A stretch of 64,000 nucleotides of DNA. Origin: Shewanella sp. NFH-SH190041. GTDB taxonomy: Bacteria; Pseudomonadota; Gammaproteobacteria; Enterobacterales; Shewanellaceae. The notes below the pieces were generated by a model that saw nothing but the letters and a program-made list of their open reading frames with translations, did not search any database and had not been told where the DNA came from. Position numbers and translations under genes: made by a program. Shown piece after piece: positions 1-8,034 of the stretch (position 1 is the stretch's first letter; each line of letters opens with the position of its first letter). The stretch lies in the NCBI RefSeq assembly GCF_024363255.1, contig NZ_AP026070.1, positions 992,001 through 1,056,000 on the forward strand. Reading direction: 5' to 3'.

Positions 1-339
1 TTGGAAGATGATGGTACTGTGAAGATTGCTTCTACCAACGGCGAAGCGACTAAAGAAGCTATCCGTCGTATCGAAGAAATCACCTCTGAAGTTGAAGTGG
101 GTCGCATCTACAAGGGTAAGGTTATCCGTATCGTAGATTTCGGTGCTTTCGTGAACATCCTGCCAGGTAAAGACGGTCTGGTTCACATCTCTCAGATTTC
201 TGAAGAGCGTGTGGCTAATGTATCTGACCACCTGCAACTGAACCAGGAAGTGGACGTTAAAGTGATGGAAGTGGACCGTCAAGGTCGCGTTCGTCTGTCC
301 ATCAAAGAAGCTAAGGCGAAAGAGCCTGCTGCTGAATAA
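1..339 (+). CDS. pnp: Polyribonucleotide nucleotidyltransferase (PNPase), C-terminal part
   Basis: This is the 3' end of the PNPase gene; the 5' part lies outside the window. PNPase degrades RNA phosphorolytically and is part of the RNA degradosome. The visible 112 residues cover the end of the KH domain (about residues 1-25) and a full S1 RNA-binding domain (about 30-105, with the typical [19 protein letters not shown] start and GLVHISQIS). The acidic/Ala-rich tail AKAKEPAAE is typical of gammaproteobacterial PNPase. A strong intrinsic terminator follows directly, and nlpI lies downstream as in related genomes. Confidence 0.95.
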   Translation: MEDDGTVKIASTNGEATKEAIRRIEEITSEVEVGRIYKGKVIRIVDFGAFVNILPGKDGLVHISQISEERVANVSDHLQLNQEVDVKVMEVDRQGRVRLSIKEAKAKEPAAE

Positions 340-355
340 TCCGGCTTAATCCGGT

Positions 356-386
356 AAAAAGGAGACCCCATGGGTCTCCTTTTTTG
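356..386 (+). terminator. Intrinsic terminator after pnp
   Basis: A perfect 8-bp stem (GGAGACCC / GGGTCTCC, 3-nt loop) is preceded by an A-run and followed by a T-run. It sits 17 bases after the pnp stop codon. Confidence 0.9.
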
Positions 387-562
387 TTTTTTACGGCTCT
401 GAATGCTGATTTTAAAGATGATTTTGCATTAACTGCTGATGGCACACTAGTTAGGGGGTTGCTATCATGATGGCTGTAACCGCAACAGCCTGAATATTGC
501 AAACAGGCAAACAGATGTCCGGCGGAATATCTCCCGGCCGGCACCCATTCAAGGTGAACAGG

Positions 563-1474
563 ATGAAGGTAAAGTTTCCCACCCTGCTGCCAGCATTGAT
601 GCTGGGTATGAGTGTATTAATAACCGGCTGTGCCAGCTCTCCAGAGCGGGCTGATATGCAGGGCAAGCTGGTTGTGACGCCAGTGGGACCTGAGTATAAA
701 AATGAAGTGACGCTGGCCAAGCTCAATGAAATTCTTGGGGCAATGGAACTGACTAAGGATCAGCGGGCTCGATTCCTATATGAACGCGGCGTCGTATATG
801 ATGCTTTAGGGTTGCGATTATTGGCTCGAATTGATTTCCATCAAGCATTGAAAATTAATCCAAGACTGGCTGATGTTTATAACTTCATTGGTATTTATTA
901 CACCCAGGAAGGTGAATTTGAAAATGCCTATGAAGCGTTTGATGGCGTATTAGAATTGGCGCCTGATTATGATTACGCTTATCTGAATCGGGGAATTGCA
1001 CTTTATTACGGGCAGCGAGATAAATTAGCACTAGCCGATTTGCGCAAATTTTACAGTTTGGATCCGAGTGATGGTTACCGGGCATTGTGGCTGTATCTGG
1101 CTGATGTGAAAGTGCATCCACAAACGGCATTGCAGACGTTGGCACAAAATAGTGAGCATCTAACAGCAGGGCAATGGCCTACTGAACTGGTTGATTTCTA
1201 TTTGGGTCGGATCAGTAAAACCCAGTTGTTTGATGCTGCTAAAGTGGGTGTGCAATCAGAAGAAGCCTATGCCCAGCGTTTATGTGAGGCATATTTTTAT
1301 CTGGCGAAGTGGGAAATGGCTCGCGGGCATGATCAGCAGGCGGCCAACTATCTCAGACTGGCATTGGCCACCAATATTTATGACTTTGTTGAGCACAGAT
1401 ATGCTCAGCTTGAGTTGCAAAAATTGGCTGAAAAGCAACAGGATGCTGAAAAATCAGCTGCGGCTAGTCATTAA
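563..1474 (+). CDS. nlpI: Lipoprotein NlpI (TPR outer-membrane adaptor)
   Basis: NlpI is an outer-membrane lipoprotein with TPR repeats that, in E. coli, scaffolds peptidoglycan endopeptidases and the protease Prc. The protein is 303 residues (E. coli NlpI is 294). It has a lipoprotein signal peptide with lipobox LITGC near residue 20 and TPR helices through the middle (for example YNFIGIYYTQEGEFENAYEAF). The ATG at this start has an AAGGTG ribosome site just upstream and puts the signal peptide at the N-terminus; an in-frame upstream ATG would add 22 residues ahead of it. Position right after pnp matches the conserved pnp-nlpI order. Confidence 0.92.
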   Translation: MKVKFPTLLPALMLGMSVLITGCASSPERADMQGKLVVTPVGPEYKNEVTLAKLNEILGAMELTKDQRARFLYERGVVYDALGLRLLARIDFHQALKINPRLADVYNFIGIYYTQEGEFENAYEAFDGVLELAPDYDYAYLNRGIALYYGQRDKLALADLRKFYSLDPSDGYRALWLYLADVKVHPQTALQTLAQNSEHLTAGQWPTELVDFYLGRISKTQLFDAAKVGVQSEEAYAQRLCEAYFYLAKWEMARGHDQQAANYLRLALATNIYDFVEHRYAQLELQKLAEKQQDAEKSAAASH

Positions 1475-1629
1475 TGATGTCCGGGCGTTGTAAAATTTGC
1501 TTAGTGCCAATCTGGGTGAATGACAGTGGTAATGGACTGTCGTAGCTGCAATGCTGTGTTAGGTATACAAGTGTTTGATGACAGAAATCTGATAGCCCAA
1601 TAGCACCTAGATTGAGCGGATAATGAACA

Positions 1630-1657
1630 GGGTGGCAGCGATGCTACCCGGTTTTTT
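1630..1657 (+). terminator. Terminator between nlpI and the cytochrome gene
   Basis: GGGTGGC / GCTACCC stem (one G-T pair, 6-nt loop) followed by GGTTTTTT. It lies between convergent genes and most likely ends nlpI transcription. Confidence 0.75.
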
Positions 1658-4268
1658 ATTGCTTGGAGACTGAAGGTGACTTGTCAGTGGTGGTTTGCTG
1701 TAACTGTTGTTGCAGTTTTTTTAACTGGGGAGTGCTAATTGTCCGAGGGGGCAAATTGTTAAGGTAATTCAGCGCCTGTTGGGCTTTGCCACTGCGCTGC
1801 AATGTCATCAGGTATACCAAGAGATATTGTGGTTGCTGTTTTGACAGTATGACAGCTTGTAATAACGCCTGTTCGGCCGTTTTCCAGTTCTGGTGGCGTA
1901 CTGCCTGTAGTCCCGTGGCATAGTGCAGCGCGGCAGATTCAGGGTTGTGCTTTAACCCTTGGTGGAGGGTTTGGGCCGATAGTGCCAACTGTTCCTGATG
2001 ACGATATAACTCTGCAAGATGGATATAACTGGCGGCAAAAAAGGGACCGATAAGAATGGCACTTTGTAGCGTGGTGATAGCCTGATCTATATGGCCATTG
2101 GCCAGTAATTGCCGCGCTTGATTAATTCGTCCTTCCGCACGCCAGGCAGACTGAGCATTAGCTTGCGCCAGCTCTTTTGCTGCCAGCGTTGCCTGCGGCG
2201 GCTGTAAAACCCGGGCCGCTGCGATGCGCACTGCAGTAATGGGATCTTGCAATAAAGGCGTGAGTAATTGTTGGCGAGCCTGAGCCGATAAGAGGCCACC
2301 TTGTGTTGCTGCTGCTTGACGCAGTAGCGGGTCGGGATCGTGTAGTAATGTTTGTAACCACTGGCCGTTGATACGGTTGTGGGTTTGGGGAAGTAACTCA
2401 AGGGCACTGGCCCGATTGATGGCCGGTAACTGGCTATCCATGATTATCTGGCGGTGCGCAGCGGGACTGATGGGCTGACCACTACGCAGTGTCAGCAGTA
2501 ATTGCTCTGTTGCCGTCAGGCGGGCTCTTCCCGGGTAATATTGTGTAATTTTCTCAGCAAGCCACTGGGCGGACTGATAGTGACACTGCTGACAGGGATT
2601 GGGCAGATTCAATTGGGCTGTCAGTTCCGGCCGGGGGATCACAAAGCTGTGATCCCGTCTGTCATCAACCCCCATATAACGTCGTTGCGGCATATGACAG
2701 CTGACGCAGAGATTGGCGTCTGTGTCTGTCATCTCCTTGATATTGCCCTTATGTAGCAGATGAGGTGGTTGATTATATTCGGCGCTATGACATTGGAGGC
2801 ACAAAGCATTACCTTCCACTTTGAGCTTCATGGTATGAGCCTGATGGCAATCGAGGCAATTGACCCCTGCTTGGGCCATCTTACTTTGCATAAATGAGCC
2901 ATAGACATAAACCTCAGCATCAATCTGACCATCAGCAAAATAGAGTGGTGGGTTTGGCAGTCTGGGGCTGAACTGATCAAGAAATTGTTTATCAGGCCTG
3001 AAGCCGTCTTGCAGCGGTGCCCTGAGGGCATGGCAAGCAAAACAGGTCTGCATAAAACGGTTATCCCTCGGCGGCCCTTGCCAACGGGCAACACTATCAC
3101 TGGGTTTACGCTGCCACTGGCCTTGATTGCTGTGACGCATAGGCTGATTTGCGGCACTGAAGTGAGTAGGATCTTGGCTGTGCTTGGTCAGATCCCCATG
3201 GCAGGAATAGCAGCCAACATTTATTCCCTGCCACTGGGTGGCAAAGCTGTCAGTGGCGGGCTGATAACGTTTTTGCAATGCGTCTGAGTGGCACTCAGCG
3301 CACATGCCATTCCAATTGTGAAGTGGTTGAAGCCAGTGCAGCCGGTCTGCGCGATCAATATTTTGCTCTGGGTAAAGTACAAACCAGCGCTGCCCGCCTT
3401 GTTCTTGGGGGCGGCTGTCCCACGCAAAGGGTAATACTTGAAATTGTCCCCGCTCGGTTTCGACCAGATACTGTTGTAGTGGATAAAAACCAAAGCTGTA
3501 TTTGATGTGATAGTGTTGGGTGTCGGCGGTTGCCGCGGCATTAGCTGGGGGCGCTGTTGTATTTATTTGTAGGGGATCTTCTCGGGGAATGTTATGGCGG
3601 TCAGTATCAGTAGTCGTATCTCTGACAGTTGATAGTTTGCTGTCTCTCATATGTTGAGGGCTGGGCTCAATATTGGGCTGTGTTAATGCGGCCCAGAATT
3701 GTCCATTACGGCGAAAAAACTGCGCCTGCAAATCCCTATGCTGAGCTTGAGCATGATTGAAATCCCCCAGCACTGTCTGCGTATTTGCTTTGGCCATAGC
3801 GTGGGCATGATCCGATGCGAGCCAGTCATGGCTTTGCTGCTGGTGACACTGTTGACAGGGCGCTGCAGCGCGGTTTTGTTGGCCATAAGCGTTATTGGGC
3901 AATGATTGGTTTGTGGGAGCAACAGCTTGCTCTGCTGATTGTACCAGCGCGGTGAAAGCTAATTGAGATGGGGTTGTGGCCGTTTGTGATGAAAGCGAGG
4001 AGGAGTGCTGGACTCTGTGTGCTGTAACAGAATCAGTCGCGGCGGCACAAGTTGGCAGCAGTAACAGACTCAGTACGCTGATATAGCGTAATGGTTTCTG
4101 CTTTCTTCTGGTTTGTTGGACATTGGCTTGTTGATGACTTTGGCAAGCCGAAAAATGGGCCAGTATATTGGGCTGCATATCGGCCGATGCGGTTGTGCGT
4201 GAGTGGCTGTAAAGCGTAAACCGCCATTGAATCAGCAAACACTTTAACAATCGTGCAAGGTGAGCCAC
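1656..4268 (-). CDS. Eight-haem c-type cytochrome with HEAT-like and TPR C-terminus
   Basis: A periplasmic or outer-membrane-associated multihaem electron-transfer protein. Eight CXXCH haem-binding motifs occur at about residues 138, 323, 353, 409, 471, 490, 521 and 559 (CQQCH, CAECH, CYSCH, CFACH, CLDCH, CLQCH, CVSCH, CQQCH). The remaining 300 residues are helical: an Ala/Gln-rich HEAT-like stretch (about 600-690) and then TPRs (about 705-850). A Sec signal (RRKQKPLRYIS... ending in TCAAA) lies at about residues 54-77, so the first 50 residues may not be translated; an ATG at residue 31 is the main alternative to this GTG start. It probably couples haem chemistry to protein-protein scaffolding. 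The substrate is unknown. Confidence 0.8.
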   Translation of the reverse strand: MAHLARLLKCLLIQWRFTLYSHSRTTASADMQPNILAHFSACQSHQQANVQQTRRKQKPLRYISVLSLLLLPTCAAATDSVTAHRVQHSSSLSSQTATTPSQLAFTALVQSAEQAVAPTNQSLPNNAYGQQNRAAAPCQQCHQQQSHDWLASDHAHAMAKANTQTVLGDFNHAQAQHRDLQAQFFRRNGQFWAALTQPNIEPSPQHMRDSKLSTVRDTTTDTDRHNIPREDPLQINTTAPPANAAATADTQHYHIKYSFGFYPLQQYLVETERGQFQVLPFAWDSRPQEQGGQRWFVLYPEQNIDRADRLHWLQPLHNWNGMCAECHSDALQKRYQPATDSFATQWQGINVGCYSCHGDLTKHSQDPTHFSAANQPMRHSNQGQWQRKPSDSVARWQGPPRDNRFMQTCFACHALRAPLQDGFRPDKQFLDQFSPRLPNPPLYFADGQIDAEVYVYGSFMQSKMAQAGVNCLDCHQAHTMKLKVEGNALCLQCHSAEYNQPPHLLHKGNIKEMTDTDANLCVSCHMPQRRYMGVDDRRDHSFVIPRPELTAQLNLPNPCQQCHYQSAQWLAEKITQYYPGRARLTATEQLLLTLRSGQPISPAAHRQIIMDSQLPAINRASALELLPQTHNRINGQWLQTLLHDPDPLLRQAAATQGGLLSAQARQQLLTPLLQDPITAVRIAAARVLQPPQATLAAKELAQANAQSAWRAEGRINQARQLLANGHIDQAITTLQSAILIGPFFAASYIHLAELYRHQEQLALSAQTLHQGLKHNPESAALHYATGLQAVRHQNWKTAEQALLQAVILSKQQPQYLLVYLMTLQRSGKAQQALNYLNNLPPRTISTPQLKKLQQQLQQTTTDKSPSVSKQ

Positions 4269-4484
4269 CTGATACCATCCTGGGCAGTCTGCTTGGCGAT
4301 AAGACGCTTTTGCTAATGAGGCGCTTTAGGCTTAGCGGCATATAACAAGCAGACTATCATCCTGTTATATAAATGATTTTATGGTATCAGGCTTGGATAA
4401 TATTTGCCCATATAAATCGGCACGTCGTTTTTGGCCAACCCCTTAGCTGAAGCATGGGGATAATACCGATTTGAATTTAAGCCA

Positions 4485-4522
4485 TAGCGTGCAAAGCGGC
4501 ATAAAACCCGTTTTGCACGCTA
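4485..4522. repeat. 11-bp perfect inverted repeat between cytochrome and sensor-kinase genes
   Basis: TAGCGTGCAAA and its exact complement are separated by 16 bases. It lies just downstream of the sensor-kinase stop and has no U-tract on the minus strand. It could be a terminator-like RNA hairpin or a small dispersed palindrome. Confidence 0.6.
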
Positions 4523-4538
4523 CTGTGCGGTGGGGGTA

Positions 4539-5804
4539 TCAGCTTTGAGTTTTAGGCCAGCAGAGAGAGAAGCAGGTATAACCGGGATGGCTAGTCAAGA
4601 TAACCTTACCAGATTCCCGATCCATGATGCGGGTGATAATTGCCAATCCCAGCCCATAGCCTTTATCTTCATTGCGGTTATGTTTACTGCGGTAGTAAGG
4701 CTCAAAGATTTTTTCCTGCTCTTCAGCTGGGATCCCACGGCCATCATCAATCACCGACAGACTGATTTGCTCATCTGTTTCCTGCAGTTCAATACGAATA
4801 TAGCTGGCCGCATAACGTTGGGCATTGGTGATCAGGTTCTGTAATGCTCGCTCAATCAGAGCCGGCTCTGTAGCTATAGTGACATCATCCCGGGGGGATT
4901 CAAACATCATGGGCAGCTCAGTCAGTGGTCTGAGCCGGTCAATAATCTGGCGGCTTAGTGCGACCAGATTGCATTGTTCCAGTACAATGCCGGTCTGGGC
5001 TGATTCTAAGCTGGCATAGGTGAGCATTTCTCCCAGCAGTGTATCAATTTCACTGACGTCTTCATGCATATCGGCCAGAAATAGCGCTCGCTGTTCATCA
5101 GATTTTTCCGGTTTGCAGTATGACGGCAGCAGTGCCAGAGCAAATTTCAGCCGGGCCAGTGGCGTACGGATCTCATGGGATACGGCGTTGGACAGGTGTT
5201 TTTGGTTATCGATCAGTTTACTGATCTGCTTGGCCATCTGGTTAAAGGTTCTGCCCAGTGACATGACCTGGGAGCTTTGGGGCAACCGGATACGGGTATC
5301 CCATTTTGCATCGCCAAATTCTGCGGCGGCTTTTTCCAGCTGTTTGATATCTCGGGATAATGGCCGGATCCACAATAAGATCACCAAGGCCAGTAACAGG
5401 TAAAATAAGAAGGTGAAAACCGCTTGCCAGCGGGATAGGGCTGGCAGATGAATTGGCCCAATCATCAATACTTGATTGCCCACTGCAATAAACTGGCGCT
5501 GGTTATTGTTTTCGCCCACCGTAGTGAGCACGTGTCCTGGGGTCAGTTTACTGCTGATGTTGAGTGCTACCGCCTGCTTATTGAGTAGTACCATGGGTTG
5601 GTGGGTATCTTGACTGGCTCGGTTAATATAATCAGCCCGCTGTGACTCGGGTAATTGGCTGATGACATTGGCCATTAATACTAAGGGCGCGTTTTCAGCT
5701 TCATGGCTACCAAAGCTGGTCTCCCACAGGCTTTCCAGTGTCCAGCCCAGTCCTAGAATGGTCAAGCTCATTAACAGATACAGGCTGATAAACAGGCGTT
5801 TCAT
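4539..5804 (-). CDS. Sensor histidine kinase, RstB-like
   Basis: Membrane sensor kinase of 421 residues (E. coli RstB is about 430). TM1 is at residues 2-22, a periplasmic sensor loop runs to about 130, TM2 is at about 131-150, and a HAMP-like linker follows. The phospho-acceptor H-box is SNAVSHEIRTPLARL (about 205-219), the N-box NLITNAQRYA is near 337 and the G-box DDGRGIPAEEQEKIFEPYYRS near 360. It lies downstream of the response-regulator gene in the same orientation (108-bp gap). This makes it the last gene of a MipA-DUF3019-regulator-kinase operon. The signal sensed is unknown; the shared operon with an outer-membrane MipA/OmpV protein suggests an envelope cue. Confidence 0.9.
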   Translation of the reverse strand: MKRLFISLYLLMSLTILGLGWTLESLWETSFGSHEAENAPLVLMANVISQLPESQRADYINRASQDTHQPMVLLNKQAVALNISSKLTPGHVLTTVGENNNQRQFIAVGNQVLMIGPIHLPALSRWQAVFTFLFYLLLALVILLWIRPLSRDIKQLEKAAAEFGDAKWDTRIRLPQSSQVMSLGRTFNQMAKQISKLIDNQKHLSNAVSHEIRTPLARLKFALALLPSYCKPEKSDEQRALFLADMHEDVSEIDTLLGEMLTYASLESAQTGIVLEQCNLVALSRQIIDRLRPLTELPMMFESPRDDVTIATEPALIERALQNLITNAQRYAASYIRIELQETDEQISLSVIDDGRGIPAEEQEKIFEPYYRSKHNRNEDKGYGLGLAIITRIMDRESGKVILTSHPGYTCFSLCWPKTQS

Positions 5805-5912
5805 ATCAGAGGCTCTGTGTTAACTCGGTATGTGACCGAGAGATCAAAACGGCTAACGGGGCTGTGCAGCCCCGTTAGATGATATTGCTAATGCGACACT
5901 TGCCGCACCGGA

Positions 5913-6626
5913 TTAATTGTTCCAAGCTTCTGGGGCAAACAGGTAACCCTGCCCCCAAACAGTTTTAATCCTAAATGGGGTTTCAATATTATCCCCCAGT
6001 TTTTTCCGCAGTCTTGAAATGCGCACATCGATTTTGCGATCTTTGCCATCAAAGTCGATATTGAGCAGATACTGATAGATAAATTGACGGCTTAACACCT
6101 GACCGGCTTGTGAGGCCAGCAGCCACAGCAGTTCAAACTCATGGCTGGTCAAATCGACTGTTTTCTCGCCCAAACGAATAGCCTGAGTGTGAGGGTCGAT
6201 GCTTAGCTTACCAAAGTTCAGACAGTGGGATTCAGCCTGGATAGGCTTAGTGTGGCGGCGCAACAGGTTATTGATGCGGGCGACCAGCAATGCAGGATCA
6301 ACTGGCTTAACCACATAATCATCTGCACCCAGCTCCAGTCCTTTAATCTGATCTTCATTGGTGCCCAGCGCACTCATCAGCAGGATAGGGCCGGCGAAAT
6401 AATCAGGCAGCTTTTCGCACAGAGACAGGCCATCCATGCCAGGCAGCATGATGTCGAGCAAAATAATATCAGGCTTATAATTGATCAGGCGGGTTAATAC
6501 TGTATCGCCGCGGCGTTCAACTTCTACATGCATTCCCTGCTCTTTGAGGTAGTCCACAATCAGATTGGACAGACGAATATCGTCTTCTACTAAAAGTACG
6601 CGATAGGGAGATTGAGGGGTGGTCAT
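5913..6626 (-). CDS. OmpR-family response regulator, RstA-like
   Basis: Two-component transcription factor. The receiver domain (about residues 8-120) has the phosphorylated Asp in ILLDIMLPGMDG and the conserved K in VVKPVDP. The C-terminal winged-helix DNA-binding domain covers about 135-235 (DLTSHEFELLWLLA ... RKIDVRISRLRKKLGDN). The ATG chosen overlaps the stop of the upstream DUF3019 gene (TAATG), so translation is probably coupled; five residues further upstream are possible but overlap more. It pairs with the RstB-like kinase downstream. Confidence 0.92.
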   Translation of the reverse strand: MTTPQSPYRVLLVEDDIRLSNLIVDYLKEQGMHVEVERRGDTVLTRLINYKPDIILLDIMLPGMDGLSLCEKLPDYFAGPILLMSALGTNEDQIKGLELGADDYVVKPVDPALLVARINNLLRRHTKPIQAESHCLNFGKLSIDPHTQAIRLGEKTVDLTSHEFELLWLLASQAGQVLSRQFIYQYLLNIDFDGKDRKIDVRISRLRKKLGDNIETPFRIKTVWGQGYLFAPEAWNN

Positions 6627-7060
6627 TAGAATAAACTCCAAGGGTTGCGATAGCGCCGGCGTGTCGGTGGTTCGCGCAATTGAGTCACCTGCAATTTCAC
6701 TCGGGCTAAAGTTTGGTTGTTTTGTTTATCAACCATTACAAACTGAATGTCTTTACGTGTATCCACGTTCAATGTCAGTGAATGTACCTCTTTTGTGTCA
6801 TTACACCAATCAGCAAACTGTGGTGTATCCGACAAAATGCAGATTAATTTATTTCCCGTCCCGCGCCAGTGCAGCTCAACATTCATATGACAGGGTTTTC
6901 CTTCGCCAGCAATACAGATCTGGGGAGAAATCTCCAAGGCAGCATCGGCATAAGCCGAGCCTATCCCAAGCAGACACAAATTACTGAATAAAGCCAACTG
7001 CGTCAGCCGGCGCTGAAGATAGGAACCCAAAAGGCCTCCCTTTAACGTTTTCACTGTCAT
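6626..7060 (-). CDS. DUF3019 periplasmic protein
   Basis: A 144-residue secreted protein of the DUF3019 family, known mainly from Shewanella and relatives. It has an N-terminal signal peptide (hydrophobic residues 20-39, cleavage probably after SAYA). The conserved region holds four Cys (QICIAGEGKPCHMN, KLICILSD, FADWCND), probably two disulfides. Start and stop overlap the neighbouring genes by single-base TAATG junctions on both sides, so it is co-translated with the MipA protein and the response regulator. Its role is unknown; it may be a periplasmic accessory of the two-component system. Confidence 0.85.
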   Translation of the reverse strand: MTVKTLKGGLLGSYLQRRLTQLALFSNLCLLGIGSAYADAALEISPQICIAGEGKPCHMNVELHWRGTGNKLICILSDTPQFADWCNDTKEVHSLTLNVDTRKDIQFVMVDKQNNQTLARVKLQVTQLREPPTRRRYRNPWSLF

Positions 7061-7926
7061 TAAAACCTGTAGGCAGCACCCACAAAAAGGCTGTGGCTGT
7101 AGTCTTGTTTGAGCAGAGGGCTGTTCGCAATACCAGTGCCAAAGCGGGTATAGCGTCCGAGCAGCAGCATTTCCAGGTGCTCGGTCAGGGGATAACTGAA
7201 ATTCAGTTCGACTGATCGGTTCCAGGTACTGCGGCCGTGGAAATGTTCACTCCAGTAAAGATTTTCACTGGGGCGGACGCCATAGTAGTAATTCACGACC
7301 TCGTGGCTTTTCCAATCCAGCGCCAGGGCAAGATCCACCTTTAACTTGCGTAACTGCCAGTTTGTGAACCATTTTATCTGGGCCTCACTGCCATGGTGCA
7401 CCTTGAATAGATCGTGGGCAAGGGCTAAGCGGAAATTTCCTGCTTTAGTGTAGAAAAATCCTTCAATTCCACCCAGATAGGTAAAATTTCGGCCTTCTAA
7501 TGACTGAATTTGCAGTGGTGTTTCAGGCGGCAAATGATACGGGTGGGGTAACTGCGTTGGTTGGCTTAATTGATAACCGGTGCCGGTGAAAATATTGGAG
7601 GGATCCCAGCGTTCAAACCAAGCTCTGTCGCTGCTGAAACTACCCATCAGATTAACACTGTAATGGGTTTGATCGGCGAGAGTGTAGCCCAGTAGGCCGT
7701 TATCAAAGAAAAACCTTTCCCCATAGTAGGCAATGCTAGGGATCAGATAAATCGGGATATCATCAAATTGATACAGGGGATTGCTTTTTTCCCCCCAGCC
7801 GGCTGCGATACCCAGTTGCCATTGGCCTACAGGGACGGTGGCCGGAGTGCGGCCAGATGACGCAGGTGCTGCCATTACCTGAAATGCCAGCAACCAGCCT
7901 GATACGAGTGCAATAAATTTTGACAT
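7060..7926 (-). CDS. MipA/OmpV-family outer-membrane protein
   Basis: A 288-residue outer-membrane beta-barrel of the MipA/OmpV family. It has a signal peptide (residues 1-20, ending VMAA), a VPVGQWQLGIAAGWGEKSNPL opening typical of the family, alternating amphipathic strands and a C-terminal strand ending in Phe (SLFVGAAYRF), the usual signal for outer-membrane insertion. It is the first gene of the operon continuing into DUF3019, response regulator and kinase. Family members have been linked to envelope stress and to scaffolding of murein enzymes; the specific role here is inferred. Confidence 0.85.
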   Translation of the reverse strand: MSKFIALVSGWLLAFQVMAAPASSGRTPATVPVGQWQLGIAAGWGEKSNPLYQFDDIPIYLIPSIAYYGERFFFDNGLLGYTLADQTHYSVNLMGSFSSDRAWFERWDPSNIFTGTGYQLSQPTQLPHPYHLPPETPLQIQSLEGRNFTYLGGIEGFFYTKAGNFRLALAHDLFKVHHGSEAQIKWFTNWQLRKLKVDLALALDWKSHEVVNYYYGVRPSENLYWSEHFHGRSTWNRSVELNFSYPLTEHLEMLLLGRYTRFGTGIANSPLLKQDYSHSLFVGAAYRF

Positions 7927-8034
7927 GGTCAGATTAAAGGAAAACTACCGTTAACAAAGATGCCAGAGACTAGCATCTTATCGCGGGGGCCACAGCGTCT
8001 AAATAGATTGAGTTACAAAGTGTTACCTGTGTCA

